In this document: piece by piece, positions 38,689 through 48,626 of the stretch
Position numbering within the stretch: position 1 is the first letter of the stretch
Layout: each line of letters opens with the position of its first letter
Source: Bradyrhizobium agreste
Lineage (GTDB): Bacteria; Pseudomonadota; Alphaproteobacteria; Rhizobiales; Xanthobacteraceae
Assembly (NCBI RefSeq): GCF_016031625.1
Contig: NZ_JACCHP010000008.1
Coordinates: 62,001-126,000, forward strand
Length of the DNA stretch: 64,000 bases
Direction: 5' to 3'
The notes under the pieces: generated by a model
The model's database searches: none
What the model was told of the DNA's origin: nothing
Seen by the model: only the letters and a program-made list of their open reading frames with translations
Position numbers and translations under genes: made by a program

Positions 38689-38760
38689 ATGCCGACGCGA
38701 AGCTTTTGTCTTTACGTCGGTGGGTGGTTGGTCACGGCGGTCGTAATCCTGCTCTATTGA
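38689..38760 (+). CDS. 23-residue transmembrane micropeptide
   Basis: ATG 38689 is preceded by GGAG at nine bases and encodes MPTRSFCLYVGGWLVTAVVI then LLY. A short basic start and a single helix fit a membrane micropeptide. A start at 38671 is also possible. Unknown function; coding status is unproven. Confidence 0.35.
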   Translation: MPTRSFCLYVGGWLVTAVVILLY

Positions 38761-39173
38761 TCTTCGGCCCTGGCTGAGCCTGGTGATCATAAGCAGGACC
38801 ATAGATGACTTGCCGGACCGAGCGTGAGAGTCTACCGGAATTGTCGCGTGTTCCGGAGGCCGAGAGCTCAGACCCTGCATGCCTCGCACTGCGATCTGCC
38901 GCTTGAACCACGTGCGTCGGCCTAGCGCGTTAAGGTGCAGGCATGAATAAAGTTGGTCGCTTGCTGGCCTCGCGTTGCCAACATGAGCACGTAGAATACG
39001 AGGAGGATTAAGAGGCCGCGCATACCTAAGATCTTCCCGAAGCTATAACAACTGTGGAGCGGATTGTATTCGGTGCATTTGATGCAGCCGATGCACGAGC
39101 GAATTGCGCGGAACTCGACCGGAGCCCTGTATCAGGCGGCAAACGACCAACCGGCCGCGCGAAGGTGCCAGCG
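38761..39173. other. Spacer without a supported gene
   Basis: No supported ORF. Plus-strand frames from 39054 onward are the complement of the carbonic anhydrase gene. Confidence 0.4.
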
Positions 39174-39893
39174 TCAACTCGGCAAATCGACCCTGCCGGT
39201 GTCGAGCCGATACAGCCCCCCGACGACCTTCAGTCTGTTCTGCTCAACTGCCGCGTTCAGAATCGGTCCCGTCGATTTGAGTTTGTTGACATTATCGACT
39301 ACATTTTGTCGGGTTGCTTCTGCGAACGTGTCACCGGTTTGCTGGCGAGATGCTTTTACTGCAGGCGCAAGCGCGCCGACGAGGGATGAAATGTGCCCCG
39401 GCGGCGGCCTATCGTCGTGGAGCGACTTGATCGTGGCGTCAATCGCACCGCAATGATCGTGGCCAAGTACCAGGATCAGCGGCGTGTTCAGCACGGCGAC
39501 CGCATATTCCATACTGGCGAGCGTGTCATCGTTGGCGAAGTTGCCGGCAAGGCGGCACACAAACAGATCACCAAGTCCGCTGCCGAAGACAAGTTCAGGC
39601 GCCACGCGAGAGTCGGCGCAGCTCAGAACCGCGGCATATGGATTTTGCCCGTCCACCAAAACAGAGCGCTCGCGCGTGAAATCGTCGCCTCGTGATACGC
39701 CCTGGACATAACGATCGTTCCCTTCCATTAGCCGCTTCAGGGCAGCATCCGGCGAGAGTAGGTTATCCGGCTTGGGCGGCGCTTTTGCTTCCTTCGCATC
39801 GACAACGTTGTTGCCAAGCCGCCGGCAAACCGCCGAAACAGCGAACAGCAAAAGCGAGCGGCGCGAAGGCGCGATCTTGGTCAGATAGGACAT
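39174..39893 (-). CDS. Beta-class carbonic anhydrase with export signal
   Basis: From ATG 39893 (MSYLTKIAPSRRSLLLFAVS; ATG 39917 also possible) the protein is 239 residues. It has a twin-arginine-like, hydrophobic N-terminus, then LSPDAALKRLMEGNDRYV. Zinc ligands and active-site residues are in VLSCADSRVAPELVF (Cys, Asp-Arg dyad) and VLGHDHCGAI (His, Cys). It hydrates CO2 reversibly, here probably in the periplasm because of the signal. It is downstream of the nuclease gene on the same strand; the two are 31 bp apart and may be cotranscribed. Confidence 0.88.
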   Translation of the reverse strand: MSYLTKIAPSRRSLLLFAVSAVCRRLGNNVVDAKEAKAPPKPDNLLSPDAALKRLMEGNDRYVQGVSRGDDFTRERSVLVDGQNPYAAVLSCADSRVAPELVFGSGLGDLFVCRLAGNFANDDTLASMEYAVAVLNTPLILVLGHDHCGAIDATIKSLHDDRPPPGHISSLVGALAPAVKASRQQTGDTFAEATRQNVVDNVNKLKSTGPILNAAVEQNRLKVVGGLYRLDTGRVDLPS

Positions 39894-39923
39894 ATTCGGA
39901 TAATGGCCTGAACGCATCTCACC

Positions 39924-40646
39924 TCATCGCGCGGCTTTGCGCCACCCGGTGGCTTCGGCTTCCGCTTCGCTGCAGAGCCAGCGTTCACCGGACTTCTTCG
40001 TCATGTCGATTTGTTCGTAACCGAGTTGCCCGGGCAGGTAATAAATGCGCTCGCCGTTGCGGTCCATGGTGCCTTTTATCAGACACTCTGACGAGGGCGG
40101 GTCCGATAGCAGCGCGGATCCGAGCAGGAGTTCCTGAGCGTCGCCCGGAACCGAGCTCGCGCCGATGATGATCGTCCCCTTGTTGCGGCGACGCCAGTCC
40201 CAGGGCGCGATGAACGCCCCCGACCACAGCCCCGCATAGGCTTTGCTCGCCACAACCTCATATATAACGTAGGTATGGGTCGAGAGACCCGATAGTGCCC
40301 ACCCGGAGCGTACCATCCAGGCGTTCACGTCCTCGCCTTCGATGAAGCAACTGCCGCGCGACCTGCCGTATTCATCAACACCTGTGGTATGACAATCCCA
40401 CGTTCGTCCGTTCGAATGCTTGATAAGCTCGTCGCGAGCCGCTACGCCGCAAGCCCATTTCCGGCCGTGTGCGTCGAGGCAAATCTGGTCAGTCTCAGGA
40501 GCGTCGATGCCTGAAAGCCGAAGCTTGGTTTTCTCGAGCTCGATCGTATTGCCGTCGAGGATGCGCGGAGGGCCGCTGAGCTTCGCCGCGCAGACCGGAG
40601 ATGTGATGACAGCGAACAATGCGACCATCATTACGCGGTGTTTCAT
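39924..40646 (-). CDS. Secreted thermonuclease-like (SNase) domain protein
   Basis: Start ATG 40646 (MKHRVMMVALFAVITSPVCA) gives a signal peptide and a 240-residue protein. The SNase fold shows ILDGNTIELEKTKLRLSGIDAPETDQ (Asp and Arg of the active site), GRTWDCHTTGVDEYGRSRGSCFIEGEDVNAWMVRSGWAL. The ~90-residue C-terminal extension has several cysteines and the motif ERWLCSEAEAEATGWRKA, seen in rhizobial exported SNase-like proteins. It may degrade extracellular nucleic acids or be non-catalytic. An upstream in-frame start (40682) would spoil the signal peptide. Confidence 0.78.
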   Translation of the reverse strand: MKHRVMMVALFAVITSPVCAAKLSGPPRILDGNTIELEKTKLRLSGIDAPETDQICLDAHGRKWACGVAARDELIKHSNGRTWDCHTTGVDEYGRSRGSCFIEGEDVNAWMVRSGWALSGLSTHTYVIYEVVASKAYAGLWSGAFIAPWDWRRRNKGTIIIGASSVPGDAQELLLGSALLSDPPSSECLIKGTMDRNGERIYYLPGQLGYEQIDMTKKSGERWLCSEAEAEATGWRKAAR

Positions 40647-41608
40647 CGCGACAATAACCTTTCGCTCTTGATTCATATTCACGCACGATCCGGCGCCGCC
40701 ACATTCGACTGCTTAAACGCACTATGACCGTTATTGGGCCGCATCTTGGACGTTCGCTTTATGAAAGCTTTGGCCCTCATTTCCAAGCTACGACCTGACG
40801 CTGCGTGAGGTTCAAGCGATTTCTTCCGGTTGCGTATCGCAATCATCCTTCGAGGCTCGCCGGTCTCACTCACTGCGCGCGCACTGCACCCTCTCGGCCT
40901 GAGGAGGAGTCCCCATCCCGGTATGCGGAGAAAGCCGAATCTCGAAACGCTGTGTTCTCATGGGATTGAAGAAGAAAAGCGCCTGTGAAATTTGACGGTC
41001 GAGTGGAAGTCAGGCGTGGAGGAGCAACCTGGTTATGATTTGTGACAACCCTCATCGGCAGACAGAAGGCTGCCGGCCGTTTTGGCGAGGGCGATGACAT
41101 TTTAAGTTCTTGTCACGAAAAGACTGATGTTCGAAAGAAATCTGGTCTCGCGTCCTGTCTGAGATTTAGTCGAAAGGCGCCACGGAGTTCAGCTCAACGC
41201 TCGCTGCGCAAGTGAATCGGTATCGTTTGGGCAAACCACGCAAAACCCGGAGCTCTTTCACAGAGCCAGCCGGGATGGTCGTTGATGCAAATCTCATTGT
41301 GGCTTTTCGCACCTCTGCGCTGCACCATAATTGGTCGTGGTGCCGCGGCCCCGTTCGTAGCGTTGGCGCCAGGGAAATTTGGGGACAACCATGTGGAGCT
41401 GTGGCTTCGTCGCATACGCACCGGCGAGGGGTAAGCTGCCCGCGTGTTCGGACGACCGCGAGTGCCGTCCTGATGCCATTCGGTGCGAGGCGTCAATCCA
41501 CAACATTGGTTGGCCCCAACGCGGCACCCGAGCAGGTAGCTCTGGTGCGGTTCAGCCGACTCAAGCTACACATCATTCTCAACCACCTCACTACACAATG
41601 GGAATGAA
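40647..41608. other. Spacer with dyad motif E
   Basis: About 960 bp without a supported gene. Copy E of the dyad motif lies at 40788-40816, about 140 bp upstream of the nuclease gene. ORFs at 41212-41607 (+) and 41496-41194 (-) are unsupported. Confidence 0.4.
40788..40816 (+). repeat. Dispersed dyad motif, copy E
   Basis: The copy reads CTACGACCTGACGCTGCGTG then AGGTTCAAG, with arms ACCTGACG / CGTGAGGT differing at one position. It is closest to copy B. Confidence 0.6.
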
Positions 41609-41791
41609 ATGGTTGCAGCCCCGCGGGAATTGCCGGTCTCTTCTTACGCGCTTGAAGTGGATGGCCGACTCAGAGCTGAATTCGCAACCAAAGACGGCGC
41701 CAATGCAGGTGGAGCCGAACTAAAGAAGCGTTTTCCCATGCTTCAAATCCGGATCTATGATGCGCAGACGAATGCGCGCGAGGAAATCTAA
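41609..41791 (+). CDS. Small conserved protein, 60 residues (paralogue of the gene at 60705)
   Basis: MVAAPRELPVSSYALEVDGR, then LRAEFATKDGANAGGAELKKRFPMLQIRIYDAQTNAREEI. It aligns along its whole length with the 65-residue protein at 60705-60902 (shared LEVDG, ELKKR-PMLQIRIYDA-T-AREE). Two diverged but collinear copies are strong evidence for a real gene. The predicted fold is small alpha/beta without Cys. Function unknown. Confidence 0.7.
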   Translation: MVAAPRELPVSSYALEVDGRLRAEFATKDGANAGGAELKKRFPMLQIRIYDAQTNAREEI

Positions 41792-42374
41792 CCGCCGACT
41801 CAGTTCGGTTCTCGATGCCTCGGGCACGGCTCCGGGCTGCTCGCCGATGGCACTCAAATAGGACCGGTGGTCAGGGGGTATGCCGGGGGCCGCTAACACC
41901 GCCCCATTACCCTATTAACCGGTTTCGTCGCAGCACTCGATCCCGCGTGCCGTCTCGGCCTTGGAATGCTCACGCTCTTGCGGGTGAGTCGCGCGATGGG
42001 CGGTTCGCGCGCCGCATCGGGCTTGGGCCCGAGGCCTCTGCAGGCCCGGTCCCGTGAAGAATGGCATGGAGAGCTGGTTCCCTCCCAGACGGTGTCCTCT
42101 CACTGCGTGGGGTGCGCTGGGGACCAAGCCACTTCTCGCAAACCGGCACGCGCCGCTGAGCTCGACTCCTCGCAGAAAGGGTCGGAGGTAATCGTGCTCC
42201 CATTTTTGCGATGCTGGCTGAAGGCCGCGGGAAAGGCTCGCGACTGTTCAAGGCGTAAACACCCGAGATTTTAGAGCTGATATGTCTTGCCGTTGCTCTG
42301 AGACGTTCGGCCCTACAGGAGCTGCGGCGCGATCTTGCTCTGCGCGATCATTAACCGAGGCCTTTCGCTCCCCT
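41792..42374. other. Spacer without a supported gene
   Basis: ORFs of 80-100 codons on both strands have biased Arg/Pro/Ser composition typical of out-of-frame GC-rich DNA. Nothing is supported. Confidence 0.4.
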
Positions 42375-43178
42375 CTACTCTTCCCGTTCCTTTGGCTCCA
42401 TGCGAGCGAACCAGGAGCCAGGAGGAAAGCCCGCGATACGCTTGGCAAAGGAGGATTGCGGCTCCCAATCTTGTCCTTCGCTCTTCTCGAAAGTGATGAC
42501 CCCGTTGTGTGTAAAATAGCGCGGCCCTGGGATATTACAGTTCACCAAAAGCAAAACGCGCCACAGATCACCTTTCTCGGTCGGCTTGTCATTCTGCTTC
42601 GGCAAGTAGTCCACTCCAACAGGGTCAACGATAGTGCAGCGGCCCTGCCGCAGAAGATCGCCGAGCGGGCCTTGCTTGGTCGTCACAAAATTGAAGTTGG
42701 TCGTGTCATGCAGAAAGCCAAGATTTGCGTCCCTTTCGCCATCCGAGACTTCACGGGCGATCAAGGAGAGCGCGAAGGCGCGCCAGCCCAATTCCATGGG
42801 CTTTGCATAGGTCGACGCAAGTGCAATCGTCCCGTCGAGCGCGACCTTCCAGGTGATAGCGTACTGTTCGTCTGATTTATCATCCCGGTGCCTGGTCCAC
42901 GAAACGAAAACATGTTCATTTTGGTCAAGTTCAGCGACGCCCCACATTCGAGGGACGAACTGTGCCACCTTCGAGACGTTGGAGATAACTTCTTCTATTG
43001 TCTCACCGTCTTGCGCTCGCCACGTTGACTTGAGTCTTTCGATAAGGGGGCTGTCGTTTTCGATAAGGGGGCTGTCGTTGGCGCGAACACTGTTGCTCGT
43101 CGCAGCCAGCCCGGCCAGGCAGATCAGGAATCGACCGAGGCAAAACCATAGCGCGCGTCTTCCAGACATTTTCTTCAT
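42375..43178 (-). CDS. Exported protein of unknown function with an internal heptad duplication
   Basis: Start ATG 43178 (MKKMSGRRALWFCLGRFLIC) gives a signal peptide ending near NSVRAND and a 267-residue protein. Right after it the heptad NDSPLIE occurs twice in tandem, encoded by a 21-bp duplication at about 43036-43077. The body has WRVLLLVNCNIPGPRYFTHN and GFPPGSWFARMEPKER, with a single Cys pair. No catalytic motif is recognised. It is likely periplasmic or secreted. Composition is normal coding throughout. Confidence 0.65.
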   Translation of the reverse strand: MKKMSGRRALWFCLGRFLICLAGLAATSNSVRANDSPLIENDSPLIERLKSTWRAQDGETIEEVISNVSKVAQFVPRMWGVAELDQNEHVFVSWTRHRDDKSDEQYAITWKVALDGTIALASTYAKPMELGWRAFALSLIAREVSDGERDANLGFLHDTTNFNFVTTKQGPLGDLLRQGRCTIVDPVGVDYLPKQNDKPTEKGDLWRVLLLVNCNIPGPRYFTHNGVITFEKSEGQDWEPQSSFAKRIAGFPPGSWFARMEPKEREE

Positions 43179-43254
43179 AACCGTCGGCCTATCTGGTCTC
43201 ATCCACACGTCATTCCAGAGCGGGCAACCTTCAACCTGTTATGCGCGAGCGCAA

Positions 43255-43338
43255 GAAGTTAGCGGCGACGCGACGGGGCGACCGCCGGTTTTCCCGTGCG
43301 AGCAGGCGCTCCCCTCTATGTCACGCGCCGCTAACTTC
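43255..43338. repeat. 84-bp terminal-inverted-repeat element, copy 2
   Basis: It begins GAAGTTAGCGGCG and ends CGCCGCTAACTTC, a perfect 13-bp inverted repeat. Its right half (GGCGCTCCCCTCTATGTCAC then GCGCCGCTAACTTC) aligns with copy 1 at 26134-26218. No coding content and no clear target duplication. Confidence 0.7.
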
Positions 43339-44194
43339 ACTGCCACCGACAGCCTCAATTTGCTGTGCTGGACATGCCCAGCAGGAGGACTGGGCATAGC
43401 GAGGACGTGCATTCTTCGTGCCAGGTAACAGACGTCAATTCGCACCGGTTTTGTGTCCTCTTTGTCGACTTTCCGACTTGCGCACGTCTCGATGTTTCCA
43501 TTCAACCTATCCACCCGGGCTCTATGCATCCCCGTCGCGCATCGGATATTCGACGGCTCAGCGGAGCGCCTCGGTGCCAAGTTCCTGATGAGAGGTGGCA
43601 GCACGTTTGCCATCACTGAACGGTGTGGTTCGCTTATCGTTGCCGGAATGTGGGCTTTCGATATCTGTCACGCCTTTGGGCAGATGTGGCGCCATGGTGT
43701 CTTTTGCGCTCCTTTCGCGACGTGCGGCGACTCCGGAAGTCGAGAACAGCCTCAGTCAGGTGCGCTTTGTAATCGATGACGAACCACGCGAAGCGGATCT
43801 TCACCGCCGAGCATTTGGAATCAGGCCGGCACCGCAAACCAACGTGATGGCCAGGTATGTTGCTGGCTTCACAGGTGTGTTGGGCCTACGGATCCTGTTG
43901 GTCGAGAGGGTGGCTGGTGGCGAACGTGCTCCAAGAACCGCTGGCAAGCCCGGACGCGCAACAACTTCATTCTGCTCGAGGCAGCGGTCCCGACCGCGGA
44001 AGCCGCATTTGTTCCTTCCGATCTGGCGTGCGGCCGGCAGACAGCTGTGATCGCCATTCCGATATCGCTGTAGAGCACTTCTGCATCATCCCAACGATAG
44101 AGATGCATGGTCATTCGCTAGCAGATGTCGCAGCATCTGCTTGAGACATAATCTGAGAGGTTGACGGAAGACTCCTCTTGCCGATAATCCAAGT
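43339..44194. other. Spacer upstream of the metE riboswitch
   Basis: ORFs up to 151 codons exist on both strands (e.g. 43595-44050 +) but share no family features. The 3' part leads into the metE 5' untranslated region. Confidence 0.4.
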
Positions 44195-44385
44195 CGTCGA
44201 GGTTCTCCGGTTTCCATTTGATCCGGAGCTAAGAGGGAAGCCGGTGAAAATGCCGGCGCTGCCCCCGCAACTGTGAGCGGCGAGCCGCTGTCCAACGATG
44301 TCACTGAAGCCTGCGCGGCTTCGGGAAGGCCGGACAGCACCGATGACCCGCGAGCCAGGAGACCTGCCCCGACAATATATTCGTC
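44195..44385 (+). promoter_or_regulatory. Cobalamin riboswitch controlling metE
   Basis: Diagnostic aptamer segments occur in order: AGCCGGTGAAAATGCCGGCG then CTGCCCCCGCAACTGTGAGC, a P-domain with CACTGAAGCC and GGGAAGGCCGG, and the B12 box GAGCCAGGAGACCTGCC (44351-44368). It lies about 100 bases before the metE ATG; the intervening sequence can form the expression platform. Adenosylcobalamin binding should switch metE off when B12-dependent MetH can work. Confidence 0.93.
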
Positions 44386-44485
44386 CACGGGCGGGGTGTC
44401 CGGTGGTGCGCCAAGCAGCCGTCGCACCGCGCGACTTCCCCTGCCTGCGTCCCATGGCCTTTGCCCCCAACATGGGGTTAACGCT

Positions 44486-46831
44486 ATGTCTCTTCTCTCC
44501 CTTCCTGTTGCCACGCTCGGAACGCCACGCATCGGTCCAAGGCGCGAGCTCAAACTCGCTCTAGAAAGCTACTGGGCCGGAAAAAGCGGCGAACAGCAGC
44601 TGCTCGAGGACGCAGCTGGCCTGCGTGCCGCGAACTGGGCTCGTCAGAAATCTATCGGCGTCACGGTCATTCCATCGAACGATTTCTCGCTGTATGACCA
44701 GGTGCTCGACACAAGTGTCATGGTTGGCGCCATCCCGCAGATCTACGCCTCGAAAGCCGAATCCGTTTCGCTCAAGACGTACTTCGCCATGGCCCGAGGT
44801 TCACAATGCGACGACCAAGAAGCGAGTTGCGGTCACGGACCGCGCGGATTTGGCGCACCCGCGCAGGAGATGACCAAGTGGTTCGACACCAACTACCACT
44901 ACATGGTCCCCGAGTTTCACAGGGGACAGACTTTCAGCCTATGCTCTCGCAAGCCGATCGAGGAGTATGAGGAAGCCAAGGCCCTTGGCTTTCAGACCCG
45001 CCCTGTCCTGATCGGGCCGGTCACATTCCTAAAGCTCGGCAAGAGTCCCGATTCCACATTCCAGCCACTCTCACTGCTGGATGAACTGATACCGGCCTAT
45101 ATCGAGGTTATGCAGGAATTGGCCAAACGTGGGGCAAATTGGGTTCAGTTCGACGAGCCCTGCCTAGTTCTTGATCTGAATGAGGGGGCGCGAAAATCTT
45201 TGCGACATGCCTATGACCGGCTCGCCAAGGAGGGGCCGGCCATCAAGATCATGGTTGCAAGCTATTTTGGCGACCTCGGCGACAATCTGGACACTGCCTT
45301 GAGCCTGCCAGTTGCCGGATTGCACCTCGATCTTGTTCGAGCGCCACAGTTGTTGAACCGGATTATCGCTGGCGGCCGAAATGATCTCGTCATGTCGCTC
45401 GGTGTCATCGACGGTCGGAATGTATGGCGGTCGAATTTGTCGTCGCTGCGCCAGCGGCTCGAACCAGCGATTGCGAAGCTCGGCAAGGATCGTGTACAGA
45501 TCGCCCCATCCTGCTCGCTGCTTCATGTGCCGGTCGATGTTGAACTCGAGACTCGGCTCGCTTCCGACGTGAAGAGCTGGCTTGCTTTCTCGGTCCAGAA
45601 GATGCGGGAGCTTGCGATGCTGGCGCGGGCACTCGCAGGCGACCAGAATGTTGCGCTAGCTCTTGCCGAGTCGGAATGTGCCGCGACTGTCCGCCAGACT
45701 TCGCCGAAAATCCGTGATGCCAATGTCGCTGTCCGGATGAGAGCGATCGACCAGACGATGCGTCGGCGCGCGAGCCCATTTGCCCGTCGTGCCGAGATCC
45801 AAAGCAATCGTTTCGGACTTCCGGCTTTTCCTACCACGACGATAGGATCGTTTCCGCAGACCACAGAGATCCGGAATGCCCGTGCGGCGCATGCGCGAGG
45901 TGCGATAAGCGACGAGCAATACGACAGGTTCCTCAAGGAGGAGACTGCGCGCGCCGTACGTTGGCAGGAGGACATCGGTCTTGACGTCCTCGTGCACGGC
46001 GAGTTCGAGCGCAATGACATGGTGCAGTACTTCGGCGAGCAACTCGCCGGCTTCGCATTTACCAGGAGCGGATGGGTGCAGTCCTACGGCTCGCGCTGCG
46101 TCAGGCCACCGATCCTGTTTGGCGATGTAGCGCGACCGAAGCCTATCACCGTGGACTGGTGGCGCTATGCGCAATCACTAACCAGGAAACCGATGAAAGC
46201 CATGTTGACCGGACCGGTGACGATCTTGAACTGGTCCTTTGTTCGCGATGATATTCCCAGAAGCGAGGTCTGCCGCCAGATTGCGCTCGCGATCCGAGAC
46301 GAAGTCCGCGATCTCGAGAATGCTGGTGCGACCATGATCCAGATCGACGAAGCGGCAGTCCGCGAAGGATTGCCGTTGCGTCGATCGGAGTGGGCGGCTT
46401 ATCTCGACTGGGCCGTCGATTGCTTCCGCATCTGTTCATCGGGCGTCGCCGATCAAACGCAAATTCATACACATATGTGCTACTCGGAGTTCAACGACAT
46501 CATCGGTGCGATCGCTGCAATGGACGCGGATGTCATCTCGATCGAGACATCGCGCTCGAAAATGGAACTACTCGACGCGTTCAGAAACTACGATTATCCA
46601 AATCAGATCGGGCCGGGCGTGTACGACATCCACTCTCCACGCGTTCCCGAGACGGGCGAAATGAAGGAGCTGATGGCGTTGGCTCGGACGCGGCTGCAGG
46701 ATTCGCAGCTCTGGATCAATCCAGACTGCGGCCTGAAGACGCGCAAGTGGGAGGAGGTTCGGCCAGCGCTAGCGAACATGGTCGCTGCCGCCCGCGAACT
46801 GCGCGCTGCACTCGATCCGCGAGGCCGTTGA
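44486..46831 (+). CDS. metE: Cobalamin-independent methionine synthase MetE
   Basis: Start ATG 44486 (MSLLSLPVATLGTPRIGPRR) gives 781 residues; the frame is open upstream only because it runs through the riboswitch. The N-terminal half contains EMTKWFDTNYHYMVPEF and WVQFDEPCLVLDL, the C-terminal half FPTTTIGSFPQTTEIRNARA, DVLVHGEFERNDMVQYFGEQ and QIDEAAVREGLPLR. Zinc ligands are in HTHMCYSEF (His, Cys), ISIETSRS (Glu) and NPDCGLKTR (Cys). An unusual ~15-residue Cys/His/Asp insertion (SQCDDQEASCGHGPR) precedes EMTKWF. It methylates homocysteine from 5-methyl-tetrahydropteroyl-triglutamate. Confidence 0.95.
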   Translation: MSLLSLPVATLGTPRIGPRRELKLALESYWAGKSGEQQLLEDAAGLRAANWARQKSIGVTVIPSNDFSLYDQVLDTSVMVGAIPQIYASKAESVSLKTYFAMARGSQCDDQEASCGHGPRGFGAPAQEMTKWFDTNYHYMVPEFHRGQTFSLCSRKPIEEYEEAKALGFQTRPVLIGPVTFLKLGKSPDSTFQPLSLLDELIPAYIEVMQELAKRGANWVQFDEPCLVLDLNEGARKSLRHAYDRLAKEGPAIKIMVASYFGDLGDNLDTALSLPVAGLHLDLVRAPQLLNRIIAGGRNDLVMSLGVIDGRNVWRSNLSSLRQRLEPAIAKLGKDRVQIAPSCSLLHVPVDVELETRLASDVKSWLAFSVQKMRELAMLARALAGDQNVALALAESECAATVRQTSPKIRDANVAVRMRAIDQTMRRRASPFARRAEIQSNRFGLPAFPTTTIGSFPQTTEIRNARAAHARGAISDEQYDRFLKEETARAVRWQEDIGLDVLVHGEFERNDMVQYFGEQLAGFAFTRSGWVQSYGSRCVRPPILFGDVARPKPITVDWWRYAQSLTRKPMKAMLTGPVTILNWSFVRDDIPRSEVCRQIALAIRDEVRDLENAGATMIQIDEAAVREGLPLRRSEWAAYLDWAVDCFRICSSGVADQTQIHTHMCYSEFNDIIGAIAAMDADVISIETSRSKMELLDAFRNYDYPNQIGPGVYDIHSPRVPETGEMKELMALARTRLQDSQLWINPDCGLKTRKWEEVRPALANMVAAARELRAALDPRGR

Positions 46832-46901
46832 TCCGGGCTTCGGTCTCTTCTCGACAAAGCTGATCCGTCTGTGATCATTTGCGCGGGAGCCTTGGGAACA
46901 C

Positions 46902-47040
46902 AAAAAATGCCCGGCCCCCCTTAGCGGGCCGGGCGAAAGTCTGGAAGGAGCGAAGCTGACGCATTCGCGCGGACTTCCATCGGCGGAGGGAGGACAGCCG
47001 CCGGTTTGATCACGGCGAGGACATTCGCCGAAAATCTGAG
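46902..47040 (-). ncRNA. Candidate trans-acting sRNA (copy 2) with its own terminator
   Basis: On the minus strand: hairpin CGGCGA/TCGCCG (47030-47013), hairpin CGGCGGC/GCCGCCG region (47003-46981) with loop TGTCCTCCCT, a longer imperfect AAGTC-based stem, and a terminator GCCCGGCCC/GGGCCGGGC (46934-46909) followed by six U. It mirrors the copy at 35589-35700 in order of elements and in having a CUCCCU loop. It is convergent with metE; the terminator's U-run is on the minus strand, so it serves this RNA rather than metE. Confidence 0.55.
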
Positions 47041-48026
47041 CCGAGTTGAAGCACAAGCTCAGCGCAGCTCAACTATGCTGTGGTATGCGACCGTATAGCC
47101 TGAGAGTTAGAAATCTACACCAAGGTTTGTGGCTCATGAGCACGTCGGCACGATTACGACCGCAGCGAGGGGGCATGCCGGGCGGTCACCGCAGGCACCA
47201 ACAGCTAACTTGGTGCGCTTTCCTGCCTGGAACCTTTATGTTCGATCAGCGAGACGTAAGCGCGGCTCCAAGAATCTCGCAAGCTTTAGCCAATGCGAAG
47301 CTGTTACTATTGATTTGAACCTCTGCTTAAGGCAGTCCTTGATCGACCGGTTCCATCCGATAGTCGGGGTTCGGCTTGGGCGCTGAGGAGCACCCTATCG
47401 GCACCGCGGCATCTTCAAGCTCGTGATATCCCCCGCATGGTCCGCTCATCGATCTCAAATAGAAGTTTCTGGACCCGATCACCGGAGTGTCGCCGATGGC
47501 TATGACGGCTCCAAGGCGCAATGGGAGGGCATGCTGCACGCCGCATACACGCATGTAGGATCGCGACGAAGCAGTCACGCGTCAGGAATGAGCATCTTTT
47601 ACGATGTGGATCCCATAGCTTGTTGAAATCCGATCGCGCCAGAACTGCTCGTGGCGATCCACGTCCAGCGCCTTCTTCGCGTGCAGTGAGTAGAACCAGC
47701 CGCGGCCGGATGATTCAGAGCTTATGGGGCGGGGCTCAAAGAGTGGGAGTGACTTCGCCGCACCCGCGCGGCCGCAATCGTCCGTCCTCATCGGTCGGCG
47801 GACTTGCGAGGGTTACATTGTGGTGCCGGAACCAGAGCTCAGCTAGGATCGGCCAGGCTGTTTGCACCGGTGGTCGACGAAGCGATCATATTGCGCAGAA
47901 GTCATTTCGGGGGTACGGCACTAGCGCCCGCGAGCAACCCCATTTTCTTCGACAGGATGAGCAAGAGACCCGCTTCCTGCTGTCAAACGGCCGCGATCAA
48001 TACGGCCCGTCCGTCTCGGCGCCGTG
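47041..48026. other. Stretch without a supported gene
   Basis: Nearly 1 kb with only short or atypical ORFs. A promoter for the candidate sRNA should lie in the first ~60 bp; no consensus element is clear. Confidence 0.4.
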
Positions 48027-48626
48027 TCAGGGGTTGCCGGCCTCGGCGGACGAAAACGCGACCGAACTCCGTTCGGTCTCAGCTTCTTGCTCCAATTGCA
48101 GAATATGCGCTCTTAGCGCATCGGAAGTCGCTGCCGCTGTCTCGCTGAACAGCGGATCTCCATCATTGGTGAGGGCTGAAGCGATTTCGGTCCAATCCTG
48201 AGCCGAGAGAGCCTTCAGGGCGGCGGGAAAGAAATCTCGTTCTTCCCACATCATGTGGTGCCGCTCGCGTAATATAAAATCGCGTATGATATTGCCAACG
48301 TCTTGCCGAAGGAGGTCACGATCCGCGAGGATAGCGTCAATAGCTCGCGCGAAGTGGTGCAAACGGTCGATGACTTCCTGGTGTTCAAGCGCGAGATCGC
48401 CGACGATTGCAGCTGCATCCGGATCGCGAGACTTAAGCTTGGAAAAAATCAAGTCTTCCTGTGGATGATGGTACACCTCGGGGTAAACCTCGAAATAGCT
48501 GATAATGGCGCGAATGACCTCATAATCCGGGCGGATCCCTTTCTCAAAAATCTCCAATTCGCGTTGAAGAGCGACCAGAAGCAGATCAATGTTGCGATGC
48601 TCTCGAAGCAGAAGATCGATGGTCAT
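48027..48626 (-). CDS. Hemerythrin-like (HHE) domain protein
   Basis: The 199-residue four-helix protein has the metal-binding pattern LLREHRNIDLL, YHHPQEDLIFSKL, LEHQEVIDRLHHF and RERHHMMWEERDFFPAAL. This supplies the His and Glu ligands of a diiron centre. Such proteins sense or bind O2, NO or iron, or aid repair of Fe-S centres. GGAG lies about ten bases before the ATG. No FixK or sigma-54 site was found upstream. It lies near a FixJ-like regulator and a FixK-controlled mini-operon. Confidence 0.85.
   Translation of the reverse strand: MTIDLLLREHRNIDLLLVALQRELEIFEKGIRPDYEVIRAIISYFEVYPEVYHHPQEDLIFSKLKSRDPDAAAIVGDLALEHQEVIDRLHHFARAIDAILADRDLLRQDVGNIIRDFILRERHHMMWEERDFFPAALKALSAQDWTEIASALTNDGDPLFSETAAATSDALRAHILQLEQEAETERSSVAFSSAEAGNP

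Noticed and set aside
44273..44485. N-terminal extension of metE
   Set aside because: These 71 codons are the cobalamin riboswitch, and MetE homology begins at ATG 44486.
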